Source of the DNA: Sphaerochaetaceae bacterium
GTDB lineage: Bacteria > Spirochaetota > Spirochaetia > Sphaerochaetales > Sphaerochaetaceae
Direction: 5' to 3'
Assembly: GCA_028532765.1 (NCBI GenBank)
Contig: JAQQAR010000080.1
Location: forward strand, 1 to 64,000
DNA length: 64,000 nucleotides
In this document: positions 51,473-60,373 of the stretch, one piece after another
Numbering within the stretch: position 1 is the stretch's first letter
Layout: every line of letters begins with the position of its first letter
Position numbers and translations under genes: made by a program
Notes under the pieces: model-generated
What the model was told of the DNA's origin: nothing
What the model saw: only the letters and a program-made list of their open reading frames with translations
Database searches by the model: none

Positions 51473-51770
51473 GATTTGCTCCTTTTTAAAAACCTGTAAT
51501 ATCTACCATATTGAACCTGTTTTTCTTTCTGTCAATATTGTGAATCGATTCTTGATGTAACCATGGGAAAAGAAAAATATTCTGGTTAACTAGTATGAAT
51601 TACCTTATATATAGTAGATAGTAACGAGGATTATTCACTATTCACCAATTTTAATGACAAAGTGATTTACTAAGATCATATACGTATTGATGTGAATTAT
51701 TTTCAAGGTAAAAAATATCCAACTGGCACATAAGCGTGCTAGTTGGATATTTCCTGTAAAACCTGAACTA
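51473..51770. other. intergenic region
   Basis: About 300 bp hold the promoter of the lipoprotein gene at 51472 and the terminator at 51713-51752. I see no coding sequence. Confidence 0.55.
51713..51752. terminator. long hairpin after the ClC gene
   Basis: 17-bp arms (AAATATCCAACTGGCAC against GTGCTAGTTGGATATTT, one G-T) enclose a six-base loop just past the ClC stop, with an A/T-rich base that can act as a T tract on either strand. Confidence 0.8.
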
Positions 51771-53543
51771 TTAACTTAGACGTTTCTTTTGTAGGTAGTT
51801 TTGTATAAGCCTATTGGTAGTAACAAACCCAACCACCTTACCATCCTTGTCCTTTACAATAAGGATATTGGTTTTTTCCTCTTCCATTACCTGAAGTGCA
51901 TCATACAGATTTGCAGAGTAGGGGATGGATATGTCGATTTTCTTCATCAACGAGGAGACTGGTTCTTTGCTCTTTTCTTTACTCTGATGCAATCCGATGT
52001 ATCCTATAGTTCCAAGCACATTGTCCCCATCAATTACAGGGAGTAACCCGATTCCATGGTCATGCATGATGTTCCAGACAGTTTCTGCAGTGTCGGAGGG
52101 TTTGCAGCTGATCAAGTCCTTTTTCATGATTTCTCCAACAGAGAGAGTCTTCATGGTCGGAATTCGCTTGTCAAACTGTATTTGGATACCTCTCCTGGTG
52201 AGTTTCTGCGTGTACATTGTCTCACCGTAGATAAGCCTTGCAACAAAGAAAGAGAGTACTCCGCTGAGCAACAGGGGGAGCATGATTGCATAGTCCCGTG
52301 TCATCTCAAAAACCATGATGATAGCGGTAAGTACCCCACCAGTTACCCCCGAGACAATTGCGGCCATCCCAACAATGGCATATGCAGAGATAGGACCAGT
52401 TGTCTCTGGGAAGAGCGTGTTCACGATAATGCCAACCGTTGCACCCAAGGCACCACCAAGAAAGAGTGATGGGGCAAAAATGCCGCCAGACCCTCCAGAG
52501 GCAAGGGTCAAAGAGTTAGCAAGCAATTTCATGAATATAAGGGCGAATGCCATCACCAATGCAGTGATCTTGTTATCAAGAACCAAGTCGAGGAAGTCAT
52601 AACCAACTCCGAATACATGATAATTACCAAAAAGGCGGAGGCTGATATAGCCGATGGTTCCTACGATCAGTCCACCCATGATTGATTTCACTGTAGCAGG
52701 AATTTTCAGTCCATCAAAAAAGTCTTCCATTCCATACACAGATTTGATGAAAACAACAGAAAGCAATCCTGCGAGCAACCCTAACAGTGCATAGAAAATG
52801 AGTTCATAATGGGAGACCATCGTATATTCAGGAACAATGAAAGCAGGGTGTGAACCCATGAATACCGCTCCCACAGTAGTGGCAATAATTGCCGATACGA
52901 CCAATGGCATAATGGTCATGATACTATATTCAGGAAGAATGAGTTCCAAGGCGAACATTATGCCGCCGATAGGTGCGTTGAACGTTGCACTGATTCCTCC
53001 CGCAACTCCAGCACCTACAAGGATGATAGTCTCCCTGGATGAGAGCTTAAGTGATTGCCCCAATGTAGAACCAAAACTAGCCCCAATTTGGACAATGGGG
53101 CCTTCCTTACCGACAGAACCCCCGGATCCGATCGTTATTGCAGATGCAAATGATTTCACCAGAGCAACGACGGGGCGTATCTTGCCTCGGTTTTCTGATA
53201 CTGCGACCATGACCTCAGGAACTCCGTGTCCTTTAGCCTCCGGTGCCCATTTTGTAGTAATCCATTGGGCGAGGGTAATACCGATTGCAGGAACAGCTAT
53301 AACAAAGGGACCCCAGGAACTGATAAGTCCTCCACGATTATGTTGGAAGGAGAGTTGACCGGAGAAGAAAAGATTATGGAAGAACTCGATCAAGTACTTG
53401 AATCCGGCAGCACCCAATCCTGCTATGGCTCCAACAAGAATACAGAGAAGGCTGATGTAGACCGTCCGCTGAATTTGGTTCTGCTGTGTTAATACTACCC
53501 GCTCATATGTGGGTTTCTCAGAAAACTGGTTTTTGTTTTGCAT
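51771..53543 (-). CDS. ClC-family chloride channel or H+/Cl- antiporter with CBS pair
   Basis: This 590-residue membrane protein has the ClC core of about 11-12 helices, with the selectivity motifs GSGGSVGKEGPIVQIG (carrying the gating Glu), and the GSGGIFAPSLFLGGALGA region. The last 120 residues form two CBS domains (MKKDLISCKPSDTAETVWNIMHDHGIGLLPVIDGDNVLGTIGY and ...SLMKKIDISIPYSANLYDALQVMEEEKTNILIVKDKDGKVVG), which usually bind adenine nucleotides and gate the channel. It starts at the ATG at 53543; a TTG at 53567 has no ribosome site. Transport mode is not decided from sequence. Confidence 0.9.
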   Translation of the reverse strand: MQNKNQFSEKPTYERVVLTQQNQIQRTVYISLLCILVGAIAGLGAAGFKYLIEFFHNLFFSGQLSFQHNRGGLISSWGPFVIAVPAIGITLAQWITTKWAPEAKGHGVPEVMVAVSENRGKIRPVVALVKSFASAITIGSGGSVGKEGPIVQIGASFGSTLGQSLKLSSRETIILVGAGVAGGISATFNAPIGGIMFALELILPEYSIMTIMPLVVSAIIATTVGAVFMGSHPAFIVPEYTMVSHYELIFYALLGLLAGLLSVVFIKSVYGMEDFFDGLKIPATVKSIMGGLIVGTIGYISLRLFGNYHVFGVGYDFLDLVLDNKITALVMAFALIFMKLLANSLTLASGGSGGIFAPSLFLGGALGATVGIIVNTLFPETTGPISAYAIVGMAAIVSGVTGGVLTAIIMVFEMTRDYAIMLPLLLSGVLSFFVARLIYGETMYTQKLTRRGIQIQFDKRIPTMKTLSVGEIMKKDLISCKPSDTAETVWNIMHDHGIGLLPVIDGDNVLGTIGYIGLHQSKEKSKEPVSSLMKKIDISIPYSANLYDALQVMEEEKTNILIVKDKDGKVVGFVTTNRLIQNYLQKKRLS

Positions 53544-53665
53544 TGTGCATATAGTTGTAACGAACAAACCGAAAAAGGTAAAGGCGGGTTTTGATAAGAA
53601 AAACCAGACAAAAATGTTTTCTTGTATGCGATTTGTTTTTCATTCTATTGCATAAGGCTGATACC

Positions 53666-54139
53666 TTACTTCAACGACGTTAAAACTTCCTCAATCTTCT
53701 CTGCCGCGCTCTTGATAACCACATAGCCCCTGTCGCTAATGGTTTCCTGGGGAGGTGAATCTTTTCGTCTCATACTAAGCCAGAGAGCATCGCTTCCTAC
53801 GACTTGCTGGCAAGCAGAAACAAAGAGCGTGACGCTATCAGTTCCCTGTTTGTATGTGGCAAGTCGTTCTTCAAGAGATGGTACTTCCAATTCTTCTGCA
53901 AGCTTCTCTGTTTCCTGATGGATATCAGCGTAGAATTCACTGGTGCTATCAAGCAGCGACAAGAGATAGAGTGAGGTTTCCAAAGCCAGAGGTCTAAAAA
54001 GCCTGAGTTGCAATGTGGTTGAGGTTTGGCCCATGTAGTACCCTACAAGGTCTCCGAAATCTGAATATGCCTGGGATATTTCTGTTGCAGTATCCCCTAT
54101 AACCTGATAACACATCGCAAGCTTGTCGTCATCTGTCAT
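53666..54139 (-). CDS. hypothetical cytosolic protein overlapping a diguanylate cyclase gene
   Basis: I do not recognise this 157-residue protein. It is helix-rich (ETSLYLLSLLDSTSEFYADIHQETEKLAEEL) with no membrane segment or signal. Its start overlaps the GGDEF gene end by 4 bp, so they are translated together. A regulator, adaptor or sensor for the cyclase would fit, but I see no motif. Confidence 0.65.
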   Translation of the reverse strand: MTDDDKLAMCYQVIGDTATEISQAYSDFGDLVGYYMGQTSTTLQLRLFRPLALETSLYLLSLLDSTSEFYADIHQETEKLAEELEVPSLEERLATYKQGTDSVTLFVSACQQVVGSDALWLSMRRKDSPPQETISDRGYVVIKSAAEKIEEVLTSLK

Positions 54140-55338
54140 TCTGAATCTCCTGTCAGGTTACCAATGATGCGGTTTCGTCCTGCTTCCTTTGCTTGGTAGA
54201 GCAAGGCATCTGCACGCTGTATGGCGCTATCCAGCGTATCATCAGTCGTAAGCAGGGTAAAGCCTCCGCTTAAGGAACATCCGTGAGTATCTGGATATTG
54301 CTTACAAATATCGCGCATCATCTCTTTCATTCCTTGTAAAAGAGGTGCAATTGTGTCCTTGTCCCTCCTTACCACTAAAAGCAAGAACTCATCACCACCC
54401 CAACGACCCAAAAGATCTTGCTCTTCAAGCAGAGAAGATAAACCTTGTGCAGTATGCTGCAATACGACATCACCACACTGATGTCCGTAGGCATCATTCA
54501 GGTTCTTGAAATAATCAATATCAAGCATAAAGAGAAATGCAAAAGCACTATCTTGTTTCTTAGGTACATAGAGACTGATGAGTTGTTCGATGGTACGGCG
54601 GTTATAGAGGGTAGTAAGTTCATCATGCTCGGCAAGGTTCTTCAGATGCAGAGAAAGGGTCTTCTGGTTTTCTACTTGCGTTTGGAGATCATGTAATAAC
54701 TTCTTATAGACCAGTAGGAGGATTATGAAATTGACAATAAAGAGCATCAATCGATTGACGACCGCTGTAAGGGCATACCCCGTAAGATCGAATCCATTGG
54801 TAGAGGGGTTGCCATGGATGATATTTTCGAGTGTGGTGATTATCCTGTAGATCTGAGTAAATCCTAAGATGGTGTAAATCACAAACAATATCACCATGAG
54901 TGACCCGAACCAACCAGAAAAATTTGGGATGAAAACAGTATAATAGAGGGCGATGATTGCAAGAAAATAAAGTGCATTGATGATGATGAAAATTTCCAAG
55001 GGGAGTGAAAGAAAGATCTCAGTGAGAGAGGAAATAATCATGGAAAGTATCAATGCGTAACAAATTTTCCAGTGAACTGGACGTGCAGTATAATGAGCGA
55101 AGCCGATGTAAAAGAACAGCCCCCCACTGAATAGCATCAGATTGGCAATAATTCTGGAGAACTGGAGTCCTGTTTGTACAAACACCATTTGCAGTATCAG
55201 ACCAATTGTGTAAAGAAATAAATTGAGCGTCCAATAACCAATTCCTGGAACCTGTCGTTTTGAAATAATCCATGCATAGCACATGACCGAAAAAAACAAG
55301 AAGTGATACACATTTTGGATGATGATTCCCTGCAACAT
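54136..55338 (-). CDS. membrane-bound GGDEF diguanylate cyclase
   Basis: This 400-residue protein has about seven N-terminal helices, followed by a short coiled region (LHDLQTQVENQKTLSLHLKNLAEHDELTTLYNRRTI) and a GGDEF domain with the exact GRWGGDEF site and the MLDIDYFKNLNDAYGHQCGD metal loop. It should make cyclic-di-GMP in response to a membrane-sensed signal. The inhibitory RxxD motif is not present at the usual position. The ATG at 55338 follows GGGAG. It is translationally coupled to the gene at 53666. Confidence 0.9.
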   Translation of the reverse strand: MLQGIIIQNVYHFLFFSVMCYAWIISKRQVPGIGYWTLNLFLYTIGLILQMVFVQTGLQFSRIIANLMLFSGGLFFYIGFAHYTARPVHWKICYALILSMIISSLTEIFLSLPLEIFIIINALYFLAIIALYYTVFIPNFSGWFGSLMVILFVIYTILGFTQIYRIITTLENIIHGNPSTNGFDLTGYALTAVVNRLMLFIVNFIILLLVYKKLLHDLQTQVENQKTLSLHLKNLAEHDELTTLYNRRTIEQLISLYVPKKQDSAFAFLFMLDIDYFKNLNDAYGHQCGDVVLQHTAQGLSSLLEEQDLLGRWGGDEFLLLVVRRDKDTIAPLLQGMKEMMRDICKQYPDTHGCSLSGGFTLLTTDDTLDSAIQRADALLYQAKEAGRNRIIGNLTGDSE

Positions 55339-55478
55339 TGATGCTCCCTTGGTCGTATATCCTATCAGAATCATACGGTCTGTAGGACATGTAGGCAAGA
55401 AAAACGTAAGAGGTAGGGAAGAAGTTTTACAAACAAGGATTTATTTGTCTATCTTACACGTTCAAAATTGATACATAG

Positions 55479-55504
55479 CACTGGGAGTCTCACGACTCCC
55501 TGTG
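55479..55504. terminator. terminator of the Nup/methylthioadenosine operon
   Basis: GGGAGTC and GACTCCC (55483-55489, 55494-55500) with flanking CAC/GTG pairs form a stem just beyond the last permease stop. Confidence 0.65.
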
Positions 55505-55507
55505 TAA

Positions 55508-56461
55508 TCACTCGTATACATCCCCAAGAGCTCTTGGTGCTTTGGTCTTTGATGAGAAAAAGAGCAACAAGACCAGGGTAACGATATAGGGAAGGGTAAG
55601 GACGAGATCTCCAAAGGAAGATGGCAATTCCAGTTTCTGTACCAGCACATATCCAGCACTCCGGGCAAAGCCGAAAAGAATACAAGCAAGGAATGTCCGG
55701 CTAATTTTCCAAGAACCGAAGATATAGGCAGCAATGGCAAGATAGCCAAAACCCATATAAATGTTCGGAGAAAACGTGGTAGAGATGGAGTAGGCAAAAC
55801 ACATGCCCCCAAGCCCTGCAAGAGCACCGCTGACCAATACCGATATAAAGCGGATTTTCATGACATTGCCACCAGCGGCAGCCACTGCATGGGGGTTGTC
55901 GCCACATGCTCTGATATGCATACCGAACGGAGTCTTGTAGAAGATGTATGCCATAAGGAATGCAACTACAACAATAATCGGAATAAAAGTGTACAGATCA
56001 GTAAACACAGCTCCCAGGATAGGAATTCTTGATAGGAAGGGAACCGTTACCTTGGGGAAGATCTCCAAGAGGAACTTGTTCGATGGTTGTCCAAAAACTG
56101 ATGCATTGATCTGGTTTGCAAGAAAGGCAGTGAGAGCTACACTAAGCATGTTTATAACCACACCGCTGATAACCTGATTTGCCTTGAACTTGATACACAT
56201 CAGTGCATGAAGTGATGCAAGCAACGCTCCTCCTGCCATGGCAAACGCCAAGGAAGCATAGATAAGCAATAATGGGTTCCCTGTGATAACACTGCTCAGA
56301 AGAGCATAACTCAGCCCTCCTGCAAAGGCACCAAAGCCAAGCAGTCCTTCAAGGGCGAGGTTTATCACCCCGCTTCCCTCACTATAAATGCCCCCGATTG
56401 CAATGATGAAGAGCGGAATGGAGAATGCGATTCCTTCAATGATAATGCTGTCCATACTCAA
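55508..56461 (-). CDS. nucleoside-type ABC permease 2 (NupQ-like)
   Basis: This 317-residue permease is of the BMP-family nucleoside importer type (RbsC fold). It has about eight to nine helices, with GGIYSEGSGVINLALEGLLGFGAFAGGL near the N-terminus and KTPFGMHIRACGDNPHAVAAAGGNVMKIRFISVLVSGALAGLGG later, both characteristic. It forms the transmembrane half with the gene at 56458, which it overlaps by 4 bp. It is the last gene of the DeoR-mtn-BMP operon. Confidence 0.9.
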   Translation of the reverse strand: MSMDSIIIEGIAFSIPLFIIAIGGIYSEGSGVINLALEGLLGFGAFAGGLSYALLSSVITGNPLLLIYASLAFAMAGGALLASLHALMCIKFKANQVISGVVINMLSVALTAFLANQINASVFGQPSNKFLLEIFPKVTVPFLSRIPILGAVFTDLYTFIPIIVVVAFLMAYIFYKTPFGMHIRACGDNPHAVAAAGGNVMKIRFISVLVSGALAGLGGMCFAYSISTTFSPNIYMGFGYLAIAAYIFGSWKISRTFLACILFGFARSAGYVLVQKLELPSSFGDLVLTLPYIVTLVLLLFFSSKTKAPRALGDVYE

Positions 56462-57588
56462 ACCTCCTCAGCTTCGCGGGCATAGCGGTTTCCAAGAGCC
56501 CTGAAGAAAATACCAATTGCACTGAACAACAGCAGGATACTGGTGATGAGTGCAGCAATTTCTCGAAGAACCTGCATTCTTGATGACATGTAAGTCGTAC
56601 CTGAGTCGAATACCATGACTAATAGGGATGCGAAGAAGCTTCCAATGGCGGTTGTATTGCCAAGGAGAGCGACCGCAATGGAGTCAAACCCTAGGGAAGG
56701 GAGTACCCTTGGTTGGATCGAGGCATTGCTTCCCAGGTAGTAGGAAACACCTGCCAAACCTGCAAGAGCTCCGCTGATCAACATCGTTGTTACCATAGTC
56801 TTCCCGACATTGATCCCTGCATAGTTGCTGGCTTTGCTGTTCAGTCCTACTGCCTTCAGTTCAAACCCAAAACGGGTTCGGTTGATGAAGTAACGAATCA
56901 AGAACACAGTGAGTAGAGCAAGCGGGAAAACCAAGTTGATTTCCATCTTCAAATTCATGATCGGGTAGTCGAAGAGTGTCAAACGTGCATTCTGTCCAAC
57001 CTCAACCGACTGACGAGTGATCGGGTCAACAAACTTGGTCTGGATAAAAAAGCTGACCACATAACTGATAATATAGTTGAGCATGATTGCCACAACCACC
57101 TCGTTCATGTTGAAGCGGTGTCTCAGATATCCGATTAATACTCCGATCAGCCCACCGGCCAAGATCCCGATCAGGATAACCAAAGGTTTTGCAATAATCG
57201 GGGAAAGTGATGAATATCCCACCAAGACAGTTGCCAAGAATCCAGAGAATACCATAATGCCGGAAACGCAGATATTGAAGATTCCACTCTTCAGGGCAAC
57301 CGCAACAGAGAGTGCGGCGAAAATCATGGGAGTCGTGTAATTAAGCAAACTCATGAAGTCGGTAAGCTGACTCTTTTTTCCAGCATACCGTGCCTTGGGA
57401 AGAATGCCGGAACCTTGGAGAATGCTCCGGTACGCTTCAAGAGGGTTTTTTCCGAGCAGCAACAGCAATACCGCTCCAGCAAGCAGGCTGAGAAATATAC
57501 AGAACAGACTTACCCTGAGTAGTTGATGCTTGCCTGGACCACAACAGGACATAAATAATCGTTTGACAAGATTAGGCTTTTTCAACAT
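56458..57588 (-). CDS. nucleoside-type ABC permease 1 (NupP-like)
   Basis: This 376-residue permease is the second transmembrane subunit. It has the N-terminal cytosolic stretch and helix LLRVSLFCIFLSLLAGAVLLLLLG, then LKSGIFNICVSGIMVFSGFLATVL and the coupling segment TRFGFELKAVGLNSKASNYAGINVGKTM. Its start overlaps the ATPase by 17 bp. The other subunits are at 55508 and 57572. Confidence 0.9.
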   Translation of the reverse strand: MLKKPNLVKRLFMSCCGPGKHQLLRVSLFCIFLSLLAGAVLLLLLGKNPLEAYRSILQGSGILPKARYAGKKSQLTDFMSLLNYTTPMIFAALSVAVALKSGIFNICVSGIMVFSGFLATVLVGYSSLSPIIAKPLVILIGILAGGLIGVLIGYLRHRFNMNEVVVAIMLNYIISYVVSFFIQTKFVDPITRQSVEVGQNARLTLFDYPIMNLKMEINLVFPLALLTVFLIRYFINRTRFGFELKAVGLNSKASNYAGINVGKTMVTTMLISGALAGLAGVSYYLGSNASIQPRVLPSLGFDSIAVALLGNTTAIGSFFASLLVMVFDSGTTYMSSRMQVLREIAALITSILLLFSAIGIFFRALGNRYAREAEEV

Positions 57589-59110
57589 GTACCCCCATCA
57601 TATACTCCCCAACCTCAAGTTTGGTCATTGTTGATGCTGGCTTGATCGTCTGCTTTCTTCCGTTGTAGAGAACGAGGATCGTGTCAGCAAGCTCCATGAT
57701 CTCATCAAGCTCCAAGGAGATGAGCAGAATTGCCTTCCCCTGTGCCCTGAGTTCATCAATTTTCTTATGTATAGTCTCGATTGCTCCTACATCCAACCCA
57801 CGAGTAGGTTGCACAAACATCAATACGTTTGCCTGCAGATTGATCTCACGAGCAATAATGGCTTTCTGTTGATTTCCCCCGCTCATACTTCGAGCCAAGG
57901 TGGAGGCACCCGAACCACTACGGATATCAAAAGAGGAGATAAGCTCGGTAGCGAGAGTATCCATCTCCTGTTGTTGCAGCACTCCACGTGAGTTGCTGTA
58001 CGGTTCTTGGTAATACTGCTTCAGGCAGAGATTCTCACGGAGAGGAAAATCGAGTACCAGACCAACAGAGTGTCTGTCTTCAGGTATGTAGGCAACTCCT
58101 GCCTCAATACGCTGTCGAACGGTATACGTGGTAATATCCTGCCCATCAAGCGTAATAGAACCCTCTTTTACAGGAAGGAGCCCTGCAATGGCATCCGCGA
58201 TCTCAACCTGTCCATTACCGGCTACCCCTGCAATAGCAAGTACTTCCCCCCTATGGAGGGAGAAACTTACCTTGTCAACTTTTCGAATATGGTCATCCGT
58301 TTCGACAGTAAGCCCTTCAACACGAAGTGCTTCGGCTCCTTGGGAATGCTCTGTGGAGGTAAGGGTAAGGGAAACATCTCGTCCCACCATCAAGGCACTC
58401 ATTTCCTGTGTAGTGGTAGAGGGTACATCTAGTACACCAACCAGTTTTCCTTTACAGAGAATGGCACAACGGTCGGCAATCTTCTTGATTTCATCCAATT
58501 TATGGGTGATGAGAATGATGGTTTTTCCGCTGTCCCTGAGATTCTTGATGATACCCAACAAGGATTCAATCTCCTGTGGGGTTAAAACTGCACTTGGTTC
58601 ATCAAAAATGAGAATTTCTGCATTTCTGTAGAGCATCTTGAGTATCTCAACACGTTGTCGTGTCGATACGGGAAGGTCCTCGATGATGTCTTCTGGATTT
58701 ACTTCCAATTGGTAGTGCTTCGACAGTTCACGAACCTTATCATTTGAAGACTGTACATCTACATATGGAAAGAGCCCAAGATATCGTTTCTTTGGTTCTA
58801 TTCCCATGATGATGTTTTCTGTGATGCTCTGGTTTTCCACCAGCATGAAGTGCTGGTGTACCATACCGATGTTCAAATCATTTGCAACAAGTGGACTGGA
58901 GATATGCTCTTTCTTTCCCCTGATCAGGATTTCTCCTTCATCGGGTGTCTGCATACCAAAGAGCATGCTCATCAATGTCGACTTGCCAGCACCATTCTCA
59001 CCGAGAATTGCTAATATTTCCCCTTTCTTGATGGAAAGAGAGATGTCATTGTTCGCAATGATCCCGGGAAATCGCTTGGTAATGTGTCTAAATTCTACCA
59101 CCGTGTCCAC
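57572..59110 (-). CDS. nucleoside-type ABC ATPase (NupO-like, two domains)
   Basis: This 512-residue ATPase has two ATP-binding domains: Walker A GENGAGKST with ILIFDEPSAVLTP in the first half, and a degenerate Walker A (VAGNGQVEI) with the intact signature MSGGNQQKAIIAREI in the second, as in BMP/nucleoside importers. I place the start at the GTG at 59110, after GGGAG, because the longer GTG at 59170 would include the hairpin at 59135-59162. The NupP gene overlaps its end. Confidence 0.9.
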   Translation of the reverse strand: MDTVVEFRHITKRFPGIIANNDISLSIKKGEILAILGENGAGKSTLMSMLFGMQTPDEGEILIRGKKEHISSPLVANDLNIGMVHQHFMLVENQSITENIIMGIEPKKRYLGLFPYVDVQSSNDKVRELSKHYQLEVNPEDIIEDLPVSTRQRVEILKMLYRNAEILIFDEPSAVLTPQEIESLLGIIKNLRDSGKTIILITHKLDEIKKIADRCAILCKGKLVGVLDVPSTTTQEMSALMVGRDVSLTLTSTEHSQGAEALRVEGLTVETDDHIRKVDKVSFSLHRGEVLAIAGVAGNGQVEIADAIAGLLPVKEGSITLDGQDITTYTVRQRIEAGVAYIPEDRHSVGLVLDFPLRENLCLKQYYQEPYSNSRGVLQQQEMDTLATELISSFDIRSGSGASTLARSMSGGNQQKAIIAREINLQANVLMFVQPTRGLDVGAIETIHKKIDELRAQGKAILLISLELDEIMELADTILVLYNGRKQTIKPASTMTKLEVGEYMMGVHVEKA

Positions 59111-59134
59111 GTCTTGTTGCTCCCTACAAATAGA

Positions 59135-59162
59135 GGTACTGGTATCAGTCGATACCAGTACC
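59135..59162. other. 12-bp perfect hairpin between binding-protein and ATPase genes
   Basis: GGTACTGGTATC and GATACCAGTACC flank a four-base loop, immediately downstream of the BMP binding-protein stop. There is no strong T tract. It could protect the upstream mRNA 3' end so that more binding protein than transporter is made. Confidence 0.7.
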
Positions 59163-59176
59163 GAATACACGTAAAA

Positions 59177-60298
59177 TCAGTTTACCTTGAATCCCTCAGG
59201 AGTGAACCCACCAAAGTTGGAGGCAGGAACGATTGTCTTATCCTGAACCAGCTTATAAGCTTCATCTAGCTTTTCAATTGTGGAAGAGGCGAGCTGGTGA
59301 CGACCATTCTCTTTCACAAACCCAGTTGAATCGGTGTCAGCTTTCAGCAGTACATTGGCGCCCTCGAAAGTACCGTCCTGAATACTGGAAAGTGCACGAT
59401 GTACATTCAGGCTCATCACCTTCAAGACACTGGTAAGGATAATGTTGTCGTTTCCGACCTTGCCGTCATCCCACTGGTCAACATCGCATCCGATGACGTG
59501 CAGCTTGCCATCACTCTCTTTTGCTGCAGTAAAGACTCCGTTCCCGCTGGCTCCGGCTGCAACAAAAACAATGTCTACACCCTGTCCAAGCAGCTGCTGT
59601 CCGATTACCTTGCCAGTTGCCTCATCTGCGAAAGAACCGACATAGTTACCACCTACATTCGCACCGGTAACATCGGTACCTGCCTGGGAGGCCAGTTCAA
59701 CGAGTTCAGCTTTGGTTCCGAGTTTCTTGTTTGCATAAATAACACCACTCTCAAAGCCATACTGGTAGTTGACGTTTGAAGGGTAGGCAACACCATTGAC
59801 TACCGCAACTTTGTTTGTCTTGGTTTCAAGGGCGGCTGCTACGCCGGCAAAGAATCCACTTTCCTGTTCTGCAAAGGTCATTGCATATACATTGGGAAGC
59901 TCAACAGTGTTTCCTGCGGCATCAGTGGGGTAGGTATCTACCAGGATGAACTTTGTCTCGGGATTTTCCTTTGCCAACTCACCGATACCTGCAAACTGGA
60001 ATCCTGTGCATACAAGCACATCATACTCAGCTACGACATCAGCTGCAGTCTTTAGAGCAGCAGCAACATCCCCACTGGGTTCACGAATAGCCGTTACCTG
60101 TGCTTCAGGATTCTCATCGATGAATGCCAGGATACCGTTGTAGTTGTCCTGGTTGAAAGACCCATCATCGACACCACTTGGGGTGGTGATAATGGCAATG
60201 TTCAGACCTGTTTCCTGTGATGTCTTTTCTGCTGAACCTGCTGCGAACAACAGACCTGCAATAAGAACCATTGCGATAAAACCAACAAATTTCTTCAT
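59177..60298 (-). CDS. BMP-family ABC binding protein
   Basis: This 373-residue secreted protein belongs to the basic-membrane-protein/PnrA group of purine-nucleoside binding proteins. Signal peptide (FVGFIAMVLIAGLLFAAGSAEK, no lipobox Cys), then the family signature IAIITTPSGVDDGSFNQDNYNGILAFIDENP, CTGFQFAG, the FAEQESGFFAGVAAALET segment and the DVDQWDD ligand loop. It delivers substrate to the permeases at 55508 and 56458. Neighbouring MTA-salvage genes suggest a nucleoside such as 5'-methylthioadenosine. The ATG at 60298 follows AAGGAG. Confidence 0.92.
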   Translation of the reverse strand: MKKFVGFIAMVLIAGLLFAAGSAEKTSQETGLNIAIITTPSGVDDGSFNQDNYNGILAFIDENPEAQVTAIREPSGDVAAALKTAADVVAEYDVLVCTGFQFAGIGELAKENPETKFILVDTYPTDAAGNTVELPNVYAMTFAEQESGFFAGVAAALETKTNKVAVVNGVAYPSNVNYQYGFESGVIYANKKLGTKAELVELASQAGTDVTGANVGGNYVGSFADEATGKVIGQQLLGQGVDIVFVAAGASGNGVFTAAKESDGKLHVIGCDVDQWDDGKVGNDNIILTSVLKVMSLNVHRALSSIQDGTFEGANVLLKADTDSTGFVKENGRHQLASSTIEKLDEAYKLVQDKTIVPASNFGGFTPEGFKVN

Positions 60299-60373
60299 TT
60301 CTATCTCCTTCTACCTATTTTGTGATATCCATCATTTTCCATGATGAGTAATCTCTCTCTTGATTGCTGTTAC

